60,911 nt of DNA from Paracoccaceae bacterium (GTDB lineage: Bacteria; Pseudomonadota; Alphaproteobacteria; Rhodobacterales; Rhodobacteraceae), in the NCBI GenBank assembly GCA_020630695.1, contig JAHDIS010000017.1, forward strand, positions 1-60,911, in the 5' to 3' direction. The position numbers and the translations under genes are program-made. Shown here in pieces: positions 54,880-60,911 of the stretch. Position 1 is the first letter of the stretch; every line of letters begins with the position of its first letter. The notes under the pieces are model-generated. The model saw nothing but the letters and a program-made list of their open reading frames with translations, searched no databases and was not told where the DNA came from.

Positions 54880-54907
54880 ATACGGGCCCGGCTTTCCGGG
54901 CCCGTAT
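54880..54907 (+). other. RNA hairpin 2 between dctP and dctQ
   Basis: A perfect 12-base stem, ATACGGGCCCGG with its complement, and a four-base loop. It is very stable and sits 12 bases after hairpin 1. It probably keeps binding-protein mRNA at higher levels than the permease part. Confidence 0.75.
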
Positions 54908-54967
54908 TGCCCAAAACTCAAAGAACAATGGCTGAAAAAGCCGAGGCCTTATCGGGGGAGGATAGGC

Positions 54968-55774
54968 ATGGATGAGCGCGAAAGCGTCTGGCTGGGACCG
55001 CTAAGAAAACCGGTCAAGCAAATCGCAATCGGCCTGACTGGCATTGTCTTGCTGCTTTACGCCTGGTTGGTGTTTAACCGGGTGCTTTTCGAAGACTCTC
55101 TCGGAATGCATGAAATGATCCGTCCCGAAGGGCGCCCGATCGTTTCCATTATGCTCTTCACACTGGCCGGAGCGATCCTGGCCATTTCAATTTACCTTTC
55201 GGACACCAGAGAAAGCATCGAAACCGAACCCGCCGGTTTCTTTGACATCATGTCTCTGATCTGCTCGCGGATCGCGATGATCATGACCGCGTTGATCGTC
55301 GTTGTGATGTTCTACGAAGTGGTGTCGCGATACGTCTTTGCACGGCCCACGCTTTGGGCGAACGAGCTATCGCTGTGGATCGCCAGTTTTGTATTTTTGT
55401 TTGCCGGGCAGTACGCCATGCAACAGCGCAGTCACATCCGGATCTACGTGATCTACGACCTGATGCCCCGCTGGATGCAAAAGACATCTGACATCATCTC
55501 GCTGCTGCTGATCTGGTTCTTTACCTTTGCCATGGTCTGGGGCGGGTTCGACGACGCCGAGCGCCGTTTCTTGCGGATGGAAACCTTTGGCACGGCCTGG
55601 GATCCACCTATTCCCGGCATCGTAAAGCCTGCCATCCTGATCATCATTTGCCTTGTCGCGCTTCAGGCCCTGTCAAACCTGATCTCGGATTGGAACAAGG
55701 CACCAGAACATCACGGTCTCGACGACGTTGACGAAGTCGAAATCGAGAACATCCGCAAGACCTTGGAGAAATAG
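54968..55774 (+). CDS. TRAP transporter small permease (DctQ), extended
   Basis: 268 residues, longer than the usual 160-200. Two extra N-terminal helices (IAIGLTGIVLLLYAWLVFNRVLF and IVSIMLFTLAGAILAISIYL) precede the standard four-helix DctQ core, which carries FYEVVSRYVFARPTLWANELSLW. It forms the membrane complex with DctM. ATG preceded by GGGGGAGGA. Confidence 0.88.
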   Translation: MDERESVWLGPLRKPVKQIAIGLTGIVLLLYAWLVFNRVLFEDSLGMHEMIRPEGRPIVSIMLFTLAGAILAISIYLSDTRESIETEPAGFFDIMSLICSRIAMIMTALIVVVMFYEVVSRYVFARPTLWANELSLWIASFVFLFAGQYAMQQRSHIRIYVIYDLMPRWMQKTSDIISLLLIWFFTFAMVWGGFDDAERRFLRMETFGTAWDPPIPGIVKPAILIIICLVALQALSNLISDWNKAPEHHGLDDVDEVEIENIRKTLEK

Positions 55775-55775
55775 C

Positions 55776-57401
55776 ATGGAATTTCTTGAGCTTTTCTCAT
55801 GGATCAAGGTCGGCGACATCGGCACGCTCAGCCTCGTCCTGCTGCTGAGCATGTTCGCCCTGTTGGCCATTGGTATGCCGCTTGGATTTGCATCGGCCTT
55901 TTTGGCGGTGCTGGTTCTGCTGATGAAATTCGGGCCAGAGTTGCTGTTCCGCGACTTTGGCAAAGGGCCGCTTTCGGTACTTAGCCAAGCCGTCTACCGA
56001 CAAATGACGAACTACGTGCTGATTTCGATCCCGTTGTTTATCTTCATGGCCGCCCTGCTCGAACGCTCGGGCATCGCCAAGGACATGTACAACTCGTTGA
56101 ACGTCTGGCTAAGCCGCGCACGCGGCGGCATCGCTATTGTCACCTCCATCATGGCGGTGATCATGGCTGCCATGTCCGGCATCATCGGCGGTGAGGTTGT
56201 CTTGCTGGGTCTGATCGCCCTGCCCCAGATGCTGCGATTGGGATACAACCAGAACCTTGCGATCGGCACCATCTGCGCCTCTGGCTCGCTGGGTACAATG
56301 ATCCCGCCGTCGATTGTTCTGATCTTCTACGGTCTGGTCACAGAGACATCCATCAAGGCGCTGTTCACTGCATCATTCTTGCCCGGCTTCATGTTGGCGT
56401 CCTTCTTTATCGTCTACATCATCGTCCGGACACAGATGAATCCATCGCTTGCGCCGTTGCCCGAGCCGGAACCGGGCGAGCCTGAAGGCCGTGAAAAATG
56501 GATGATGTTCTTTGGGTTCCTGTCGCGGTTCGCCCTTTGGATCATCGGCGTTCTGTTTCTGCGGGCGCTGTTCTTTACGCTGACAGGTCAAAACCAGTTG
56601 CAAGAGGGCGAAGACCCGATTGCGCTCGGAATGGTAGCAGACCTGCCGTGGATTGCAGGGGCATTCGTCCTAGCCGGCGTTTGCATGCTCATGATTGGTA
56701 AAGAACGCACCGCCAAAGGATGGGAGATGGGCAAAGGCCTGATTGCTCCGGTTGTTGTGATCGGCGTTGTTCTGGGATCCATCTACATGGGGATCACCGG
56801 GATCACCGAAGCCGCGGGAATGGGCGTTGTGGCCGTGTTCACCATTGGCCTGATCCGCCGGGAAATGACCTTCGAAATCGTTTGGGACGCCTTGGTGCGC
56901 ACCCTGAAATCGACCGGTACGATCATCTGGGTGACGATCGGTGCGGCGGCGCTGGCTGCAGCCTACACGCTGGCGGGCGGTCCGACCTACGTGGCCAACA
57001 TGATCCTTGCCGCCGAATTGCCGACCATGTCCATCATCCTCGTGATGATGCTGATCTTCCTGATCATGGGCATGTTCATGGACTGGGTTGGGATCGTTCT
57101 GCTGATCATGCCGGTGTTCCTGCCAATCGTTCTGAAACTGCCAGTTCAGGAAATCGGCGTCTTTGGAGAACTGAACCCCCGCCATGTGGCGATTTGGTTT
57201 GGTGTGGTCTTCTGTATGAACATGCAGGTCAGTTTCCTGTCGCCACCGTTTGGTCCGGCCGCATTCTACCTGAAATCGGTTGCGCCACCCCACATCACGC
57301 TGACGCAGATTTTCCGCGGGTTCCTGCCCTTCATCTGCCTGCAACTGTTGGCCCTGTCAGTTCTGCTGATCTATCCGCCAATCGTGACGGTTTTCCTCTA
57401 G
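55776..57401 (+). CDS. TRAP transporter large permease (DctM)
   Basis: 541 residues, about 12-14 helices; longer than the common 425-430 because of a hydrophilic insert around PEPEPGEPEGREKWMM and a further membrane region. GSLGTMIPPSIVLIFYG and MGMFMDWVGIVLLIMPVFLP are signatures. It couples Na+ flux to substrate entry. ATG at 55776 starts one base after the dctQ stop; the upstream frame lies inside dctQ. Confidence 0.92.
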   Translation: MEFLELFSWIKVGDIGTLSLVLLLSMFALLAIGMPLGFASAFLAVLVLLMKFGPELLFRDFGKGPLSVLSQAVYRQMTNYVLISIPLFIFMAALLERSGIAKDMYNSLNVWLSRARGGIAIVTSIMAVIMAAMSGIIGGEVVLLGLIALPQMLRLGYNQNLAIGTICASGSLGTMIPPSIVLIFYGLVTETSIKALFTASFLPGFMLASFFIVYIIVRTQMNPSLAPLPEPEPGEPEGREKWMMFFGFLSRFALWIIGVLFLRALFFTLTGQNQLQEGEDPIALGMVADLPWIAGAFVLAGVCMLMIGKERTAKGWEMGKGLIAPVVVIGVVLGSIYMGITGITEAAGMGVVAVFTIGLIRREMTFEIVWDALVRTLKSTGTIIWVTIGAAALAAAYTLAGGPTYVANMILAAELPTMSIILVMMLIFLIMGMFMDWVGIVLLIMPVFLPIVLKLPVQEIGVFGELNPRHVAIWFGVVFCMNMQVSFLSPPFGPAAFYLKSVAPPHITLTQIFRGFLPFICLQLLALSVLLIYPPIVTVFL

Positions 57402-57425
57402 ACGAGACCCGGAACAAAAAGAACC

Positions 57426-57453
57426 AAGGGGGCGGATTGATCCGCCCCTTTTT
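57426..57453 (+). terminator. Intrinsic terminator of the TRAP operon
   Basis: AAGGGG(G)CGGA, four-base loop TTGA and TCCGCCCCTT followed by a T-run. One G is bulged. It lies 24 bases after the dctM stop. Confidence 0.9.
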
Positions 57454-57774
57454 CATTTGTGGCTGTCAATATCCTTCAGCGAACGCGGCAGTCGCGAAAA
57501 GGATCGAGACATTGGTTATGGCAATCTCGAGAATACTGGTCGCGCCTGACGAATCGCCAAAACCCACCTGTCAAGTCATTATTCTCGATCAACAGATCCT
57601 GTTCCGTAGTGTTGCATTGCTTTTTCAATTGGGGCAAAGTTCGCGCATATAAATACGATTTTTTTGTTTTTTGACGAGTTTTCTGAGTTTTTTTGAAGCA
57701 AAGCATTTTTGAACCGCGTCCATTTTCGGCGCGGACGGGTGTTTTGAGAACAAATTTATTTGTGGAGTATCCCC
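57454..57774 (+). promoter_or_regulatory. AT-rich leader of the RTX gene
   Basis: 321 bases without a convincing gene. The last 130 bases contain several T-runs and few G or C, unlike the rest of the window. ACAAA-TTTA-TTTGT (57750-57763) can fold just before the GGAG ribosome site at 57764-57767. A promoter and possibly a regulatory leader are likely, but no known factor site is visible. Confidence 0.45.
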
Positions 57775-60700
57775 ATGACGACGCAATGGCTTGCGGAATT
57801 TCAGGTTAACACTGGCACAGCTGCAAACGGCAGCCAATCCGATCCCCAAACAATTGGCCTTTCGAATGGCAACATCCTGGTTGCTTGGGTCGAGACCGGC
57901 ACATCAGGCATCGGCACTACTGCCGGCAATGACATCATCGGCATCATTTACGATGGCGAAGGCAATATTGTCACCGGCCCAGTGCGCCTGAACACGAACC
58001 GAAACGCCGATGACGAAGACGATTTTGATATCGCGCCAACCAATGATGGCGGATTCATCATGGTCTACATCGATGATGATCTGACCACGACAACCCAGCA
58101 CACCGTGATGTGGGAGCGTTTCGACTCTACCGGAACGGCAATCGACAGTGCTGTCATCATCAACGAAAACGTTGGTGGCGTCGTGCGCAACCCGCAGGTG
58201 GCGGTAAACCTGACCAACAACACCTCGAGCGTGACCTACGAGGACACAACAGGCGGTGACACGCAGATTTTCGGCACAACGGTTACTGCTACCGGTGTCG
58301 TCAGCGCGCCGTTCAACGCATCGCAAAACGGATCAGTCACCAACCAAGGTGACATGGCCGTTTTGACAAACGGCAACTACGTCAGCGTCTACACTGAACC
58401 CGATGGCGATGATGATATCGAATTCCGGATTTACGATTCATCTGGCACGTCAGTCACGAATGTAAATGTAACCGCCTACTCGACCAGCGAGGCGCGAAAT
58501 GCTCAGGTCGCATCACTGGCTGGCGGCGGCTTTGTGGTCGTTTATGAATTCGACAACGGCGCCGGTGGTTTGGACATTCGGTTCGAGCGCTTTGACAACA
58601 ACGGTGTTCAGCAAGGCGGCGTGACCAATGTTGCCGCAACGGGTGACGACGAAAACGAGCCAGAAATCGTGGGTCTGCCCGATGGCGGTTTTGTAATCAT
58701 CTGGGACAATGACACAGACCAGAATTTGGAAGCGCGCGCATACAATGCCGATGGCTCTTCGCGCGGCGCGACACAAGTCATCACGCCCGATAGTGCGACC
58801 AGTCCAAACATTGGTGTCACCGGCGACGGACGTGTCATTTTCACCTGGATGGACACCGAAGTCTTTGCGTCGATCTGGGATCCGCGCGAAGCAACTGTCG
58901 ACGTCAACGACTTTGACAATACAACTGAAAACTTCGTACGCAGCCTGCTGGCATTTGGCAGCACGACAGAAGGCACGCTGATCGAAAACACAAGCAGCAC
59001 CAACGGCGTGACTATGGAAGGTTTCGGGTTCAACGACACCATCCTGGGCGGCGCAAACGCGCAGACAATCATCGGCGGCGCGGGTGATGACTCGATCGAC
59101 GGCGGTTTTTTCGCTTTCTCCAGCGTGGGTGACAGCATCAATGCGGGTTCCGGCAATGACACCGTGATTGGTGCCAACGGCGACGACACTGTCAACGGCG
59201 GCGGCGGCAACGACTCGATCACCACGAACAATGGCGCTGACTCCATCAACGGCGGAAATGGCGACGATACAATTATCGCGGGCGATGGCAACGACTCGAT
59301 CAATGGTGGAGGCAACACTGACTCCATCCTCGGTGGAGCGGGCAATGACTCCATCTTTGGTGGGATCGGCTCCATTTTCCATGACTTTATCGATGGCGGA
59401 TCCGGCAACGACACCATCACCGGTGCGGACCAGACCTCTGGCGTCGATACGATCCTCGGCGGGGCTGGCGTTGACTCCATTATTGCAGGTGCCGGTGACG
59501 ACTCTGTCGATGGCGGGACAGGCAATGACACGGTTGATTTAGGTACCGGCAATGACACGCTCTACAACGCAAATGGCGAAGGCTATGACAGCGTTGACGG
59601 CGGAGCCGGAACCGACACGCTGATCATTGATCCACTGCGCATCAATAACATGGAATTCGATATCGGTGCACAGCTCTACGGCACGCGTGGTTTCCCAAAT
59701 CAGACTTTGATCAGTATCGAAGAAATCTTTGCCGGTGGCGGTGACGATTTGTTCACCGGTGACGCAACGGACGGAATCCTGTTCGATGGTGGCGGCGGCA
59801 ACGACTCTGCAGATGGCGGAAGCGGTGACGAAAGCCTGATCGGCGGAATTGGAAACGATACCCTGCGCGGCAACAATGGTGCTGACACCATCGAAGGCGG
59901 CGACGGGCTTGACCACTTGTTTGGCGGCTTTTTGGCGGACTCCATTGACGGCGGCGCCGGCAACGACTCGATCGAAGGCAATTCCAGCACAGACACCCTG
60001 CTGGGTGGTTCCGGAAACGATACGATCTGGGGCAACGGGCCTTTAACGATTTCCGGAAACCCAGACTCGATTGACGGTGGAACCGGCAATGACTCGATCA
60101 TTGGCAACGACCAAACGTCCGGCGTCGACACGCTGATTGGTGGCACCGGAAATGACACCATCGAAGGGAACGGCGGTGCTGACTCTATTGATGGCGGCAG
60201 CAACAGCGACTCCCTGTCTGGTGGCGACGGCAATGACACCATTGAAGGTGGCACAAGCCAGGATACCATCGACGGCGGCGCTGGCGATGACTCGCTGGAT
60301 GGCGGTCTGAATGCTGGTTCTGGCGTTGCAGACAGCATCATCGGCGGCACCGGCAACGATTCCATCACGGGCGCTAACCAGGCTGGTCTTGGCGACACCA
60401 TCGACGGCGGCGCAGACAACGATACCATCGAATCCAATGGTGGTGACGACTCCGTCGATGGCGGTTCCGGCAATGACTCAATTGAGGCAGGAAACGGAAA
60501 CGACACGGTTGACGGCGGCACTGGCAATGACTCGATCACTGGCGGCGGCGGCAACGACATGATCAACGGCGAATCTGGTAGTGACTCGATCAACGGCGGG
60601 GAAGGCAACGACTTTCTCACCGGCGGCACTGTCGGCAGCGGGTCGGACACGATCAACGGCGGTGAAGGCAACGACACCATTCAGTCCAGCGGTGGCGGTG

Positions 60701-60911
60701 AATACAATGGCAACGGCGGCAACGACGTGATCATTACGGCTTCGGGAACACCGGAAAACACTGATGGCGGAGACGGAATCGACACGCTCTTCATCACCGG
60801 GTTCAGCTATGATTTCAACATGAACACGGGTGCGACGAACTACCTCGAAACCCATGTGAATTTTGAAAACGTGGTTGCTGGCAACCTCAGCGACACCATC
60901 AGCGGCACCGC
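57775..60911 (+). CDS. Large RTX (haemolysin-type calcium-binding repeat) protein, 3' end outside window
   Basis: 1045 residues so far, no stop. Residues 1 to about 390 have six or more repeats of the type DGGFVxVY/xW (for example NGNILVAWVET, GGFIMVYIDD, GGFVVVYEFDN, GGFVIIWDND), like a beta-propeller. From about residue 412 the GGxGxDxUx nonapeptides begin (GGAGDDSIDGG, GGNGDDTIIAG and many more), binding Ca2+ outside the cell. Two spacer modules, around 59620-59740 and from 60775, resemble the blocks between RTX stretches. There is no N-terminal signal peptide; type I secretion with a C-terminal signal is expected. Start ATG follows GGAG. Its task (adhesin, surface layer, enzyme) cannot be told. 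Confidence 0.92.
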   Translation, partial: MTTQWLAEFQVNTGTAANGSQSDPQTIGLSNGNILVAWVETGTSGIGTTAGNDIIGIIYDGEGNIVTGPVRLNTNRNADDEDDFDIAPTNDGGFIMVYIDDDLTTTTQHTVMWERFDSTGTAIDSAVIINENVGGVVRNPQVAVNLTNNTSSVTYEDTTGGDTQIFGTTVTATGVVSAPFNASQNGSVTNQGDMAVLTNGNYVSVYTEPDGDDDIEFRIYDSSGTSVTNVNVTAYSTSEARNAQVASLAGGGFVVVYEFDNGAGGLDIRFERFDNNGVQQGGVTNVAATGDDENEPEIVGLPDGGFVIIWDNDTDQNLEARAYNADGSSRGATQVITPDSATSPNIGVTGDGRVIFTWMDTEVFASIWDPREATVDVNDFDNTTENFVRSLLAFGSTTEGTLIENTSSTNGVTMEGFGFNDTILGGANAQTIIGGAGDDSIDGGFFAFSSVGDSINAGSGNDTVIGANGDDTVNGGGGNDSITTNNGADSINGGNGDDTIIAGDGNDSINGGGNTDSILGGAGNDSIFGGIGSIFHDFIDGGSGNDTITGADQTSGVDTILGGAGVDSIIAGAGDDSVDGGTGNDTVDLGTGNDTLYNANGEGYDSVDGGAGTDTLIIDPLRINNMEFDIGAQLYGTRGFPNQTLISIEEIFAGGGDDLFTGDATDGILFDGGGGNDSADGGSGDESLIGGIGNDTLRGNNGADTIEGGDGLDHLFGGFLADSIDGGAGNDSIEGNSSTDTLLGGSGNDTIWGNGPLTISGNPDSIDGGTGNDSIIGNDQTSGVDTLIGGTGNDTIEGNGGADSIDGGSNSDSLSGGDGNDTIEGGTSQDTIDGGAGDDSLDGGLNAGSGVADSIIGGTGNDSITGANQAGLGDTIDGGADNDTIESNGGDDSVDGGSGNDSIEAGNGNDTVDGGTGNDSITGGGGNDMINGESGSDSINGGEGNDFLTGGTVGSGSDTINGGEGNDTIQSSGGGEYNGNGGNDVIITASGTPENTDGGDGIDTLFITGFSYDFNMNTGATNYLETHVNFENVVAGNLSDTISGT

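Noticed and set aside
58608-60680. Two minus-strand open frames, Ser/Pro-rich, opposite the RTX repeats
   Set aside because: Their regularity (repeats of SLPxPPS type) is simply the complement of GGxGxDxU repeats on the plus strand.
59000-60911. CRISPR array or DNA satellite
   Set aside because: The repeated DNA is in frame and encodes RTX nonapeptides with varying codons; there are no constant repeats with unique spacers.
1-60911. tRNA or rRNA genes
   Set aside because: I read the gaps between genes and saw no cloverleaf with a CCA-type end or conserved rRNA stretches. A covariance-model scan would settle it.

Overview
The window looks like a chromosomal segment of an alphaproteobacterium of the Rhodobacteraceae (Roseobacter group). 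The reasons are a high-GC coding style, an FnrL-type regulator beside hemN, a cbb3 oxidase locus with FNR boxes, a TRAP transporter under GntR control, a dimethylglycine-dehydrogenase-like enzyme, and lineage-typical small proteins (DUF6525-, YtoQ- and DUF4389-like). I see no rRNA, tRNA, CRISPR array, insertion sequence or phage gene. All functions are assigned by reading the sequence; no database search was possible.

Layout. (1) 1-5.1 kb: the end of a YejE/YejF-like oligopeptide ABC transporter, hemN, fnrL and a PhzF-like isomerase. (2) 5.2-9.6 kb: a universal stress gene divergent from ccoNOQP, with two FNR boxes between them. (3) 9.8-19.2 kb: a LysR regulator convergent with a ten-gene, almost gapless minus-strand operon. 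The operon encodes a complete second succinate-dehydrogenase/fumarate-reductase-like complex (B, two anchors, A), an isochorismatase-family hydrolase, both halves of a class-I-fumarase-like hydratase with a small zinc-ribbon protein between them, a cytosolic sulfite-oxidase-like molybdoprotein and a ThDP-dependent enzyme. I cannot name its substrate; it is the best candidate here for an undescribed pathway. (4) 19.3-24.4 kb: zinc alcohol dehydrogenase, alanine dehydrogenase with a divergent Lrp regulator, a GMC oxidoreductase and a secreted EF-hand protein. (5) 24.4-28.7 kb: ccoGHIS, the cbb3 assembly genes, on the opposite strand and about 15 kb from ccoNOQP, with their own FNR box. (6) 28.7-48.2 kb: mostly housekeeping and stress genes: a LysR regulator, MFS and CDF transporters, MscL, glutathione transferase, two small c-type cytochromes, a DMGDH-like enzyme, an HpcH/HpaI aldolase, a DNA exonuclease/ATP-dependent ligase pair, oligoendopeptidase F, glutathione peroxidase and a thermonuclease. 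(7) 48.4-57.4 kb: a catabolic regulon with a split transketolase, a hydroxyacid dehydrogenase, an SDR, an FAH-family hydrolase, a GntR repressor and a three-part TRAP transporter. Three copies of the palindrome TGGTATACCA mark it as one regulon. (8) 57.8 kb to the end: the first 1045 residues of a large RTX-repeat protein that runs off the window.

How the parts fit. FnrL probably senses low oxygen and switches on hemN, itself, the stress protein, the cbb3 oxidase and its assembly genes; four boxes of the form TTGAY-N4-RTCAA support this. The ten-gene operon would feed electrons from an unknown, possibly substituted C4 dicarboxylate into the quinone pool. The GntR regulon would import an organic acid or sugar-like carbon source and cleave it by a two-carbon transfer.
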